A stretch of DNA of 30,822 nucleotides from a virus, in IMG/VR virus record IMGVR_UViG_3300025127_000152, positions 1 through 30,822 of that record; one strand, given 5' to 3'. The notes beneath the pieces are model-generated. The model did no database searches. It was not told where the DNA came from and saw nothing but the letters and a program-made list of their open reading frames with translations. The translations under genes and the position numbers were made by a program. Shown piece by piece: positions 7,401 to 17,137 of the stretch (position 1 is its first letter; each line of letters starts with the position of its first letter).

Positions 7401-10400
7401 ACAAATTATATTGTAACAGTAGTAAATGATCATAAGTTTAAGTTAAGCACTAATAAAACAGATTATAATAATAAAGTTTATATAAATCTAACCACTTTAG
7501 GATCTGGCAGTCATACTTTTAATTATCCAGATATTTCTGTTACAATTAGTGGACCAACTGGACTAGGAAGCACTATTTCACCATCATATTACACTGCAAC
7601 AGCAGAAGCGGTTGTAAAAGGTAAAATTAGTAATGTTTTTATGGAATCTGGTGGAGTTGGATATGGAGTAGCAAATATTATTAATTTTATAAGAAAACCA
7701 AACATATCTATAGAAACTGGAAAAAATGCTGAACTTCTCCCTGTTATTAATGTATTAGGTCAAATTAGTGATGTTGTAATAGTTGGTGGTGGAACAAATT
7801 ATTCAACTGCACCTGAAATTTTCGTTGAAGGTTCTGGAAAATTTGCGAAATTAAGGGCATTTGTTTCTAATGGTTCGATAACCTCGATTGAAATATTAAA
7901 TAAAGGAAAAGGTTATTCAGCAGTTACTGGTGAAACTAAATTAAATGTGGTTCCATTTGGATCTGGATGTATTCTTGGATCCGAATTGCATAGATGGCAA
8001 CTGAATAATGTAGAAAGATATAATTGGTTATTAACTGGAACTAATAGGGAGACATATAAAGATACAGTTCAGATTAAATCTGAAACTAAAGATAAAGGAA
8101 ATAAAATTTGTTCTTTTTATCCTCCAAAGAAAATTAGAGAAATATTAAATGATAATTTAGATATAAACACTTTACAAGAATTGAATCCAGGAGATGCTGG
8201 AACTGGACATTCTCCTATTTTAGGTTGGGCATATGATGGAAATCCAATATATGGATCTATTGGTAATTCAAAAGCAATTCCAGACTCAACGGGAACTGGT
8301 GGAATAAAAAGATTAAAATCTAGTTATGAACTTATTAATCCTGGAATAAGCACCAATTTAAGACCTTCAGGATTTTCTCAAGGAGATCTTATTGATGATT
8401 ACATTTATACTGGTAAAGGAGATTTAGATGAGCATAATGGTAGATTTATTGTTAATCAAGATTTTCCAAATGGAACTTATGCTTATTTTTCTACCATAGA
8501 CAATACAACTAAACTTCCAACCTTCCCATATATTACTTTTAATCATAAAGATGCTACAGATTCATTTAATTACAGTGTTTTTAATAAACAAGATGACTTA
8601 ACTTTAAATAGTGGTTTATATAAAAGAAATATAACTCCATTAGGAATTAATGAAAAATATAGAGATTACCCGTTCTTAGCAACTGCAACTAATTCAAAAG
8701 TTACATTGAAAATTGATTCAGTTACTAAATCAGGTATATCAAGTGTTAGTGTTATTGAATCTGGTGAAAATTATAAGGTCAATGAATTAATTAATTTTCA
8801 ATCAGGTGTTGCTAGTGCTAAAATTAAAGATGTTTTAGGAAAAACAATCGTTTCTGTTGCAACTTCAGAAGTGACAGAAACTAATTTGTCATTTACAATT
8901 AAAAATAAAAACGTTACAGCATTTAGCACTATCCCTCACAACTATAAAGATTTTGATCTTGTGGAAATATCTGGTATTTCATCTTCAGTATATAAAAATA
9001 TTGAAGGATTTAGAACTGTTGGAGTTGTTACTTCAAAAACAAATTTAACAGTTGCTATGGGAAATACTGTTGCGACTGGAATCAATACATTTGTTAGATT
9101 ACAAGAACCAACTGTTTCTAAAAAATTTAAACCAGATGATATTCTTAAAATAGGTAATGAACAGATGTTAATTACTATAATTGATGATTTGAATAACAGA
9201 TATAATGTAGTTAGAAAGCACAATAATGTAGAGTCTGCACATCTTGTTGATTCTGAAGTTACATTATTACCTCAAGAGTTTACCTTCAAAATAAAAGAAA
9301 AATTAGAAAATAAAATTATAGAACCGAATGAAGTTAGATTTTTTGATGCATCTTTTCTAACAATTGATGGAATTGATTATAATAGATCTGTTGGTATTGG
9401 TAGCACTGCAAATAACATAGTTACTGGATTTACAAGCACCGCTACAATAAATTCGTCAATTCCAAATTCAATTTTTCTCCCAGGGCATAAATTTAAAACT
9501 GGAGATAAATTAAAAGTAACTTCATTTGATGGGGGTATTGTACAATCAAGTTTAGATGCTAGTTTAGCAAATCCATTTGATTTAAGCACAATTGAACCTT
9601 TAATATGCGTAAAATTCAATAATGACTTTATTGGATTGTCAACTACAAACATAGTAGGATTTAGCAGTGATTTGATTTTCTTTACTGATCAAGTAACTGG
9701 TAGTAATCACAAAATCGAAACTATAAGAGATAATATAACTGGTAAAGCAACTAAAACTGCTGCGACTTTAATTACAGACGATCAACATTTGTTGGTTGCT
9801 GGTAATGATTTTAAATTAAACATTTCTCCAAATAACACACAAGAGTTTTTATTCAAATATAATGAAGTTTTAAATAGATTGGTTGTTGATCCAGTTACAT
9901 TCGCACCGTCTGCAGTAGGAGTTGGTTCTACAGTATCTACTATAACAATTAACGATCATGATTTTAAAACTGGTGATTCAGTAATATATGTTGGTTCAAA
10001 TTCTGGAGATTTATTAGATCCATTACTTAACGACAACATTTATCATGTTATTAGAATAGACAAAGATACCATACGATTAACAGATAGTTTTTATTCATCT
10101 AAAAAAGCATTTCCATATGAAAATATTGAATTTACTGACAATGGTGCAGGAACTCATGAATTGTCTAAAATTACTCCACCAATAGAAATTATAAAAGGTA
10201 ATACAGTATCAATTGGTATGTCTCATCCATCTCTAAGTGGATATACTTTAAGTTTTTATAGAGATGATCAGTTTAAATCTAAATTTAACTCAACTGGTAT
10301 TACCACTGCAGGTAGTTTTGGTGATTCAAACGTAGACACTAAAATAACAATTTCTAATACAACAGAATTGCCAGAATTATTTTATAGAATTGAAGGACTT

Positions 10401-13400
10401 GATGATAATTATACGAATACTTTTCCATCTTCAGTTTATAGTGAAACTGAAAATAAACCTAAAATATCATTTGTAGAAAGTAAATTTAATAAAGAACATA
10501 GAGTAACTGGAGTTGGTAGTACAACTATATCTTTTACACTTCCTGGAACTGCTGAAGTTACTTCTTATGATTCAACAGGATTTAGCACCGCATTCTATAG
10601 TTCAGATTCTACTAGTATTGAGGGTGGAATAAATTCAATTGAAATTATCAATTCTGGAAACTTACTTACTGAATTACCTAATATTTCTTCAATCGGAAGC
10701 ACTACAGGTATAGATGGTATACTTTCTGTTAATTCTGATGACATCGGACAAATTCGTGCTGCCACTGTTTTAGATCAAGGTTTAGAACTTACAAATAATA
10801 AAACTTTAACACCAAAAGCGGATGCATATACTATTCTGAAACTAAAAAATGCATTTACATTGAAGAGTATTGGTATAAAAACTGGTGGACAGGATTATAC
10901 TACTCCCCCTAAAATAATTGCAGTTGGTCAACCCAATATTTCATTTAAGACTACTCTAGTTGGTGGTTCTGTTGAGACGGTATCCATAGTAACTAATGAT
11001 AGCGGATTTAATGATGATTTAAAAATTATACCTACAGTTAACTCAAATGGTGTTGGTGTTATTCAAGGTGCTGGTAATTTCCAAACAAAATCTTTTGTGG
11101 AAACAGGAAGTCAAATAAATCAATTAGCATTAAGAGCACCTGTTGTTGGATTCCCAACTGGAGGATTCCCATTCACACGAGGTGATGAAATATTTGTAGA
11201 AAATGTAAAAAATTTGGGTGATGGTGATGGATATAATTCAGTTGACTATGATGTTAAAATATTCACAATTTTAAACACAGAGTCTGGAATTGGAACAATT
11301 CCTGGAGCAGAATTTGTAAAATATTCTATAGTTGGTTTAGGAACTACTGGTGGAACTTATGATGCAAATAATGAATTTGGTAGAGTAATTAAGAAAGATG
11401 ATCTTGCTTCATTCGATCCACAATTTGAAAAAGTCAAATTCTTAGAAGGAGAAACTATAACACAAGGGAATGCAACTGGAATGGTTGTTGAAGGGGGTTG
11501 GGATGAAAGTACATTGTTATTAAAATTAGAAAATGTTGTTGGATCATTTACTAAAAATGAACAAATATCAGGTTCTGTAGATGGAGCAAAAGCAACTATC
11601 GAAGATATATTTGAATTTAATTTTGATTTAGAGGTGTCAGGATCAGTTAATAAAAATATTGATTGGGAAAATGATAAAGGAAAATTAAATGTCAATACTC
11701 AAAGATTGCATGATAATGATTATTATCAAAGATTTTCATACTCTGTAAAAGGTGAAGTTCCTTATCAAACATGGAAAGAACCTATTGATAGTCTAGCACA
11801 TGTTTCTGGTTACAAGAATTTTTCTGATTATCAATTACTAAATGAAGACAATGTTGGTATTACAACTGCTAGTACAACAATTAAGTTAACATTAAATGTT
11901 GAAAATGAAGCATCGGTTCATAGAATAAGTCAATATGATTTTGCTACAGAGGATACTAATAATTCTAATTTATCAAAAGTAATGTCATTTGAGTCTTCAA
12001 TTATCACTGATTATAATGAATCTGTAACAAATAAAGTTTTAATGATTGATGATATAAGTCCCCAGTTTACTGGTATTTCAACAACCACTGGTGGAAATAT
12101 AATTGGATTAAGCACCTTTACTTTACTATCTGGTGGAGAAACAGTATTCATCAAAGCATTTAATCCAGTAACTGATGTTAGCGGACAAGAAATTGATATC
12201 AATGATCATGAATTTAATACTGGTGAAAGATTAATTTACTCTGGTGTTGGTAATACTTCAATTGGTATTGTTACAACTTCTGTTCCAGGAATAGGAAATA
12301 CTAATATTTTACCTCCAGATGTATTTCCAATTAGAATTACTAAAGATAAAATTAAAGTTGCAATAAGTACAAGTGATGCTGCTGCTGGAACTGCTGTTAC
12401 ATTTACTAATTTGAATGATGTAGGAACTAATCATACACTTGAAGTTCATACTGATGTAGCAACTATTAGAAGTTTTATCAGTATTGATAACATTATTCAA
12501 AGTCCTCTTGCTAAAAAAATATTACCCCTAACACTATCTTCTCAGGTTTCCATAGGCACGGATAGAGTTTTCTTACATGATATATCAGATTTAAAAGGAA
12601 AAGATTTAATTAAAATAAATGATGAAGTTATGAAAATAAATTTAGTTGGAATAGGATCTACAAACTCATTAAATGTGATTAGAGGTGTGATGGGAACTGT
12701 TTCTGCTGCTCATACAGTTGGTGCTGCAGTGACTGCAGTATCTGGTGATTATAGAATAGAAAAAGGAATTATTCACTTCTCAGATGCTCCTTATGGTCCA
12801 ATTGGTATTGGAACTCTTACAACTAATTCTACATTTACTGGTAGAGCGTTTTTTAGATTAAATTACGATAACAATTTCATAATTGATGATATTTCAGAAA
12901 GTTTCAATGGTATTGGAAGAACATTTAATTTGACTAGTTATGGATCTACAGTTACAGGTATTCAAGGTATTAATACATCATTTGGTGCAGTATTAATTAA
13001 TAATATATTCCAAAAACCATTCTATAGTGATGTTGGATCTATTACTAGATCAGATTATCGGGTAACTGGAGTTGGACAAACTATAATCTTTACTGGTTCT
13101 TTCGATACTGATGGAAATACAGTTGCTACAGATAATAGTAAAACACCGAGAGGTGGTAGAATAGATCAGTTTGATGTTAGCACTGGACAGAATTTCCAAA
13201 CACCATATCAGGCAGTGGCAAATATAATTGTATCTGCTGCAGGTACAATTACCTCAGTAGGATTAGTAACTGGTGGTAGTGGTTACATATCAAATCCACT
13301 TGTTTCTATAGGGGCAACTGAAAGACATTTCAATCATAGATTTATAGAATCTGCAGCAAATTCAGTTAATGTTACTGGTGGTGCTCAATTAACACCAACA

Positions 13401-15497
13401 GATGCAATTTATGATTCAAAATCAGGTGTTTTAACACTTACAATTCCTAATCATGGATTAACAACTGCTAATACAGTTTCTATTGATAATAACTCTTTGA
13501 CATTTAGATGTTCGAGAGATAATTACTCATCAGATCACCCATACCCAAGATCAACAGACCCTGTTGCTGGAATAACAACCACAATTACAGCAGTCACTAC
13601 TAATACTATAACAATTAATGTTGGAGTTGGTGGTGGAGTAGATGCAGTGGTTACTGCTTCAGTAACAGCAGGAGTTGTGACATCATTAACACTGGTTAAT
13701 CCTGGAACTGGATATACATCATCAGATCTACCTTCAATTACAATTGACTCTCCATTCCCATATAAGAATTTAGTATTGAGTGGTGGTACGGGTAGTGGTG
13801 CTGCAATAGATGTAGTGGTTGGAACTGGAGGAAGTATAATATCATTTGATATGACAAAACGTGGATTAGGATACAGCATTGGAGATGTTTTAAGTTTAGA
13901 TCAATTGCCATATAATGCAGGAGTTTCCACTTCACCATTCAATCTTACAATAAAGAGTAAATTTCAAGATAAATTCTCTGGATGGACGTTTGGTCAGTTA
14001 CTTGAGTTGGATGACTTTAGTAATTTATTCAATGGATTCAGAAAATCATTCTTGTTTACAAGAACTCAAGATTCAGGAAAAGAATTTTATAGTATTGTTG
14101 CAAGACCAGGATCTGGTGTTATTCTTCCAAATAACTTATTCATATTCATAAACGATGTACTTCAAAGACCAAATATTGATTACACCTTTACAGGTGGTAC
14201 TAGAATAGAATTCCTAGAAGCACCAAAAACAGGTAGTTCATGCAGAATTTACTTTTATACTGGATCTGATGACGATTTTGTTCAAATTGATGTAGATCAG
14301 ACTATAAAACCTGGTGATGCTTTACAATTACAAAAATATGAAAATACTACTGGGCAAGATCCAAGAATAGTATATCAACTAATTTCTGCTGATACAGTTG
14401 AAACACAAATTTATTCTGGAGTAGGTATTGTTACAGATAATACATTAAAGAGACCAGTTGATTGGAAGAAGCAAACTGAGGATATTATCATTGATGGTGC
14501 AAAGATTGATAAGTGTAGAAATTATCTGCAATCTCAATTTTATCCTGCTACAAATATTATTCAACCTGTTGCAGCAAATGATACAAAAATATATGTTGAG
14601 AATACGTACCCTATATTCCAAAAAGTAGATGATCAAGGTCAAAGTAGGAATAATATCAGAATAGTTTCTTCTGAAAGACCAACAGTTGGATTAGCAACTG
14701 CTATTGTTGCTCCAAACGGAACTATCAGTTCTATTGCAATAAATGATGGGGGATCTGGATATAAATCAGCACCTTTAATTTCTATACATGAACCTCCAAA
14801 ACCATATCCAGAAACTGAATATGCTCCAGTTGGATCAGGTGTAACAGCAAAAGCAACAACATCAATCACTTCTGGGGTAGTCACATCAGTAACGATTACT
14901 AATGCTGGTACGAATTATGATCCTGCAAATCCACCAATAGTAATAATTGAACCACAAGAAGCAGATGATGAAGATATTGAAAATGTCATATTTAATGGTG
15001 ACTATGGAAGGATAGTGGGTGTTGCAGTAAGTGCTAGTGGATTAAATATGGCATCCAAAAAATGCATTATATTTGATTTGAAACCAGATCCTATTATTAT
15101 TGGCGATAGTGGTAAGGGAAGATCTGGAATCCAAACAGGTGATTTCTTTGTTGTTAGAAATTCTATAGTAGGAACTGCTGTAACTTCTATAGGTGTAACT
15201 GCAGGTACTACAGTGGCAATTGGAACTGCCTTTATAGATAATGTATTCTATGCTCATCATCATGTTTCAATAGGATCTTCAATTCTTAGAGTATTTTCAA
15301 ATGTAAATAGTGTGGCAGGAATAAACACCAGTGCAGTGAATCATATTACTGAATTTGGTGATTATAGTTGGGGATCAATTGAAGTAACAAGAACACCCAA
15401 TTCTCATGCTTTCAGTTTCTTTAATCAACAAGGAACTGTCGGTGTAGATACGTCTGCTCATGTGTCTAGAATAGTCAAATTGAAGACTGAGTACTAA
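4476..15497 (+). CDS. 7: Giant baseplate wedge protein gp7 with repeat modules and YHYH-like domain (3673 aa)
   Basis: Peripheral wedge protein of gp7 type, over three times T4 gp7 (1032 aa). The gp7-like N-terminus spans about 1-240 (ILDSQIPDFIHDENPLFKEF at 11-30; KDFYTSKGTDTALDILFQVL later). The rest is beta-rich modules. HxFxxGD/E modules start near residues 583, 812, 951, 1670, 1827 and 2577. G-x-G-Y...P repeats (for example near 1422, 2132, 2927, 3069, 3418) occur a dozen or more times. A YHYH-like domain lies at about 1205-1360 (HSPILGWAYDGNPIYG near 1243, then LDEHNGRF and NGTYAYF). Modules with an I-x-N/D-E core and a V-x-RG motif lie at about 75-165, 1551-1600 and 2686-2770. Two copies of an (I/L)INxxxQxP...DY element lie near 2838 and 3223. 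There is no frameshift over 11 kb. It follows gp6 by three bases. Identity as gp7 rests on the N-terminus and position; the modules' roles are inferred. Confidence 0.85.
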   Translation: MADTKVKISHILDSQIPDFIHDENPLFKEFLNQYYISQEHEYGNIDIAENITDVKNISNFIDLNIVGYQALAPIQLTEEITSFDEIINVSNTLGFPNSYGIFKIDNEIITYTAKTATSFTGCVRGFSAISALEKNGDPEFLTFSSTESDDHDSGAVISNLSHIFLLKFYEKFKAHYLPGVENRNFMTGLSVENILSRAKDFYTSKGTDTALDILFQVLFGKSVTILKPFDNTITSSNADWVVTDQLMVEALEGDPINLKQTVIFQESLTSPTATGAVGNVEEIFLGSKKYHRISLSKGSMDGTFKVNNKTQVVGTASTTSVVTVDSTVGFTTTTGFLYLNSSETYTPVTYQSQSHNQFFDTNASITLSENTPIIDNVFIFGYENNDTTKICKMRVMGAISNVSTNFENTKFFKEQEDIKLKYLGEKTDISDKKFNTWFYNNVSFLEIVQPTTVTKSLETLDKHFLHKGDRIDILDKETRNVLISDVEISSTPSDTQFSYVGNENQSVAPSMGILSIKKRLQFASSNLNLEFLVSNIQNTFLDEDNNTYVAFSGYPSDSAIQSTDRSKIFGSNNVSGDNINIPTHQFLNGEKIYYQPQSTNSGISGITTGTYFVKFVDPNNIKLALNAQNLYLNNTISITGSTATDSHKITPAIPIGNVVTKLENQNNFRRILKNPENNQNNQNITGPIGLSLNGIEYHSPISEDSVFYGQIDNIIVLDQGNNYSVVSPPNVSIADSFGSSAVANTHVHEGKIEEIILTNKGFDYFGTPSVTISGGNGSGAITNIRMEGFKHSVSFNDLKVDLLNDKITLDEDHRFLNGEEVTYTAGGDPLGVGATNIGFSTSLLSKGGTYFISHFPGDPKAFKIHISESDARAGINTIDLLQFSESTKDHVFTSKRNRSRVAEIAVVNSGNGYQNNKVVVSSTKYPPQNQEDIFKTFVGISTFDNCIYAKNHNFKNNDSIKYTTSNTAIGGLTNSTNYIVTVVNDHKFKLSTNKTDYNNKVYINLTTLGSGSHTFNYPDISVTISGPTGLGSTISPSYYTATAEAVVKGKISNVFMESGGVGYGVANIINFIRKPNISIETGKNAELLPVINVLGQISDVVIVGGGTNYSTAPEIFVEGSGKFAKLRAFVSNGSITSIEILNKGKGYSAVTGETKLNVVPFGSGCILGSELHRWQLNNVERYNWLLTGTNRETYKDTVQIKSETKDKGNKICSFYPPKKIREILNDNLDINTLQELNPGDAGTGHSPILGWAYDGNPIYGSIGNSKAIPDSTGTGGIKRLKSSYELINPGISTNLRPSGFSQGDLIDDYIYTGKGDLDEHNGRFIVNQDFPNGTYAYFSTIDNTTKLPTFPYITFNHKDATDSFNYSVFNKQDDLTLNSGLYKRNITPLGINEKYRDYPFLATATNSKVTLKIDSVTKSGISSVSVIESGENYKVNELINFQSGVASAKIKDVLGKTIVSVATSEVTETNLSFTIKNKNVTAFSTIPHNYKDFDLVEISGISSSVYKNIEGFRTVGVVTSKTNLTVAMGNTVATGINTFVRLQEPTVSKKFKPDDILKIGNEQMLITIIDDLNNRYNVVRKHNNVESAHLVDSEVTLLPQEFTFKIKEKLENKIIEPNEVRFFDASFLTIDGIDYNRSVGIGSTANNIVTGFTSTATINSSIPNSIFLPGHKFKTGDKLKVTSFDGGIVQSSLDASLANPFDLSTIEPLICVKFNNDFIGLSTTNIVGFSSDLIFFTDQVTGSNHKIETIRDNITGKATKTAATLITDDQHLLVAGNDFKLNISPNNTQEFLFKYNEVLNRLVVDPVTFAPSAVGVGSTVSTITINDHDFKTGDSVIYVGSNSGDLLDPLLNDNIYHVIRIDKDTIRLTDSFYSSKKAFPYENIEFTDNGAGTHELSKITPPIEIIKGNTVSIGMSHPSLSGYTLSFYRDDQFKSKFNSTGITTAGSFGDSNVDTKITISNTTELPELFYRIEGLDDNYTNTFPSSVYSETENKPKISFVESKFNKEHRVTGVGSTTISFTLPGTAEVTSYDSTGFSTAFYSSDSTSIEGGINSIEIINSGNLLTELPNISSIGSTTGIDGILSVNSDDIGQIRAATVLDQGLELTNNKTLTPKADAYTILKLKNAFTLKSIGIKTGGQDYTTPPKIIAVGQPNISFKTTLVGGSVETVSIVTNDSGFNDDLKIIPTVNSNGVGVIQGAGNFQTKSFVETGSQINQLALRAPVVGFPTGGFPFTRGDEIFVENVKNLGDGDGYNSVDYDVKIFTILNTESGIGTIPGAEFVKYSIVGLGTTGGTYDANNEFGRVIKKDDLASFDPQFEKVKFLEGETITQGNATGMVVEGGWDESTLLLKLENVVGSFTKNEQISGSVDGAKATIEDIFEFNFDLEVSGSVNKNIDWENDKGKLNVNTQRLHDNDYYQRFSYSVKGEVPYQTWKEPIDSLAHVSGYKNFSDYQLLNEDNVGITTASTTIKLTLNVENEASVHRISQYDFATEDTNNSNLSKVMSFESSIITDYNESVTNKVLMIDDISPQFTGISTTTGGNIIGLSTFTLLSGGETVFIKAFNPVTDVSGQEIDINDHEFNTGERLIYSGVGNTSIGIVTTSVPGIGNTNILPPDVFPIRITKDKIKVAISTSDAAAGTAVTFTNLNDVGTNHTLEVHTDVATIRSFISIDNIIQSPLAKKILPLTLSSQVSIGTDRVFLHDISDLKGKDLIKINDEVMKINLVGIGSTNSLNVIRGVMGTVSAAHTVGAAVTAVSGDYRIEKGIIHFSDAPYGPIGIGTLTTNSTFTGRAFFRLNYDNNFIIDDISESFNGIGRTFNLTSYGSTVTGIQGINTSFGAVLINNIFQKPFYSDVGSITRSDYRVTGVGQTIIFTGSFDTDGNTVATDNSKTPRGGRIDQFDVSTGQNFQTPYQAVANIIVSAAGTITSVGLVTGGSGYISNPLVSIGATERHFNHRFIESAANSVNVTGGAQLTPTDAIYDSKSGVLTLTIPNHGLTTANTVSIDNNSLTFRCSRDNYSSDHPYPRSTDPVAGITTTITAVTTNTITINVGVGGGVDAVVTASVTAGVVTSLTLVNPGTGYTSSDLPSITIDSPFPYKNLVLSGGTGSGAAIDVVVGTGGSIISFDMTKRGLGYSIGDVLSLDQLPYNAGVSTSPFNLTIKSKFQDKFSGWTFGQLLELDDFSNLFNGFRKSFLFTRTQDSGKEFYSIVARPGSGVILPNNLFIFINDVLQRPNIDYTFTGGTRIEFLEAPKTGSSCRIYFYTGSDDDFVQIDVDQTIKPGDALQLQKYENTTGQDPRIVYQLISADTVETQIYSGVGIVTDNTLKRPVDWKKQTEDIIIDGAKIDKCRNYLQSQFYPATNIIQPVAANDTKIYVENTYPIFQKVDDQGQSRNNIRIVSSERPTVGLATAIVAPNGTISSIAINDGGSGYKSAPLISIHEPPKPYPETEYAPVGSGVTAKATTSITSGVVTSVTITNAGTNYDPANPPIVIIEPQEADDEDIENVIFNGDYGRIVGVAVSASGLNMASKKCIIFDLKPDPIIIGDSGKGRSGIQTGDFFVVRNSIVGTAVTSIGVTAGTTVAIGTAFIDNVFYAHHHVSIGSSILRVFSNVNSVAGINTSAVNHITEFGDYSWGSIEVTRTPNSHAFSFFNQQGTVGVDTSAHVSRIVKLKTEY

Positions 15498-15512
15498 CAC
15501 TCTTTATTATGG

Positions 15513-15520
15513 TATAAATA
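15513..15520 (+). promoter_or_regulatory. Perfect T4-type late promoter TATAAATA before gp8
   Basis: TATAAATA sits in the 40-base gap between the gp7 stop and the gp8 start, 17 bases before the ATG at 15538. It is identical to the T4 late -10 element. It would start a separate late transcript for gp8, the DUF4815 protein and the 74-aa gene after the 11-kb gp7 gene. A weak GAGT...ACTC dyad followed by TTTATTAT spans 15489-15510 at the gp7 stop, just upstream. Confidence 0.75.
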
Positions 15521-15537
15521 GTCAAAAAACAATAGCA

Positions 15538-17133
15538 ATGCCAGCCATAATCACTGACCAATTTAGAATATTAAATGCTGAAACTTTTGCCCAAAGTTTT
15601 ACTGGAATTGGTACTACTACAAATTATTACTACACATTTTTAGGTCATCCAAATCCAACTAATGTTACAATTGGTGATTATGGTGATACTAATTGGGGAA
15701 CCACTAATGGAACTCCATCACCTAGAGATTCATTTCAACAAGAAAATTTATATCATGATAGCATGCTTTTTTTAAAAAGAGTTGTCGCTACAGATGTTAG
15801 GAGAGTTGTAAGAAGATATAATTGGGAGTTGGGTATAACTTATGACATGTATAAAAATAATTATGACATAAACAATAAATCCCCACAATCTGCTTCTTCT
15901 ACATTATATGGATCTAAATTCTATATCGTAAACTCTGAATTTAAAGTCTATGAGTGTTTGAATAATGGTGCTAATCCTGAGTTTGATAAAGGGCAAAAAT
16001 CTTTGGCAGAACCAAATTTTGTTGATGTGACTCCACAACAAGCAGGAACAGGGTCTGATGGTTATCTTTGGAAGTATTTGTATACAATACCACCCTCAGA
16101 CGTTGTTAAGTTTGCAACTGATAGTTACATACCTTTACCAGAAAAATGGGGAGATAGTTCAACAACAAGTGTAAAGAGTGCTGCAGTTAAAGGAAAAATT
16201 GAAACTGTTTTAATTACTGCAAGAGGATCTGCATATTCAATAACTGGTATTAGCGGATCTGGAGCTGGTACAGGAACTATTACTAATGTTCCTATACTTG
16301 GAGATGGATATGGTGGATTTGTTTCAGTTACACTTAATAATGGATTTGTGGATACAGTTATTGTAACAAATGGTGGGACAGGTTATACGAAAGCATTTAT
16401 TGATTTTTCACCATCATTGTTAGCAAATTTATCTGCTGGAACTGGAGCAACCTTTGAGGTAATTATACCTCCACAAGACGGACATGGTGCTGATATTTAT
16501 AGAGAACTTGGTGGAAATCGAGTTATGGTTTATTCTAAGTATGATGCCGATCCTGATTATGTGACTGGTAATAATTTTGCTCGTGTTGGATTAATTAAAA
16601 ATCCGATACAATTTGGTAGTGATACTGAACCGCTAGATACATCAACTGCAACTGCTCTTGGTGCTTTAAAATTAAAAGCTGGTGCAGGAGCAACAACTAG
16701 TGGAACTAATTATCCTATAAATGCACAGATAAATCAAACTGTATCATCAGTTGGTGTTGGATCAACTGCAGTTGGTTATGTTGCATCATGGAATAAGGAT
16801 ACTGGTATTCTAAGATATTATCAACCTGTTGGATTAACTACAATATCAGCTGCTGGAAGAAAATTATTAGATTTTGTAGGTGTAGATACTTCTATAAATT
16901 GTAGTGATCCTTTATTTTCTGGTTCGACTTTGACTGTAGATACTAATTTTGATAATCAAAATAGTATCAATACTGGTTCAAAAATTATAGAACTTGGACA
17001 AACTTTTAATGATGGTATTGCACCTCCTGATTTTAACAGGCATTCGGGAGAAGTGATTTATATTGATAATAGAGCACCTATCACTAGGTCGTCTTCTCAG
17101 AAGGAAGAAGTAAAAATCGTAGTAGAATTCTAA
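15538..17133 (+). CDS. 8: Baseplate wedge subunit gp8 with repeat insertion (531 aa)
   Basis: Wedge protein of gp8 type; in T4 a gp8 dimer (334 aa) binds gp7 and gp10 and stabilises the wedge. The N-terminal half matches the family: ITDQFRILNAETFAQSF (5-21), a FLGHPNPTN segment, RRVVRRYNWELGITYDMYKN (about 87-106), the YxCLxN strand with YECLNNG, and GYLWKYLYTIPPSD in the place of T4 GYVWEYLFEIPP. From about residue 218 to 320 a G-x-G-Y type repeat region is inserted (ETVLITARGSAY, DTVIVTNGGTGYTKAFIDF), the same module found in gp7 and gp14. The C-terminal part (about 325-531) resumes with GGNRVMVYSKYDADPDYV and ends in SQKEEVKIVVEF. Length is explained by the insertion. The next gene follows after four bases. 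Confidence 0.88.
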   Translation: MPAIITDQFRILNAETFAQSFTGIGTTTNYYYTFLGHPNPTNVTIGDYGDTNWGTTNGTPSPRDSFQQENLYHDSMLFLKRVVATDVRRVVRRYNWELGITYDMYKNNYDINNKSPQSASSTLYGSKFYIVNSEFKVYECLNNGANPEFDKGQKSLAEPNFVDVTPQQAGTGSDGYLWKYLYTIPPSDVVKFATDSYIPLPEKWGDSSTTSVKSAAVKGKIETVLITARGSAYSITGISGSGAGTGTITNVPILGDGYGGFVSVTLNNGFVDTVIVTNGGTGYTKAFIDFSPSLLANLSAGTGATFEVIIPPQDGHGADIYRELGGNRVMVYSKYDADPDYVTGNNFARVGLIKNPIQFGSDTEPLDTSTATALGALKLKAGAGATTSGTNYPINAQINQTVSSVGVGSTAVGYVASWNKDTGILRYYQPVGLTTISAAGRKLLDFVGVDTSINCSDPLFSGSTLTVDTNFDNQNSINTGSKIIELGQTFNDGIAPPDFNRHSGEVIYIDNRAPITRSSSQKEEVKIVVEF

Positions 17134-17137
17134 AGAA

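Noticed and set aside
12309-12500. Minus-strand frames opposite gp7, gp8 and the DUF4815 gene (several of 60-130 codons)
   Set aside because: They lack ribosome binding sites and recognisable proteins, and lie wholly opposite well-supported structural genes.
4476-15497. Frameshift or gene fusion artefact making the giant gp7
   Set aside because: The frame is continuous, codon use is even throughout, and repeat modules run through the whole length with no break; very large gp7 proteins are known in this phage group.
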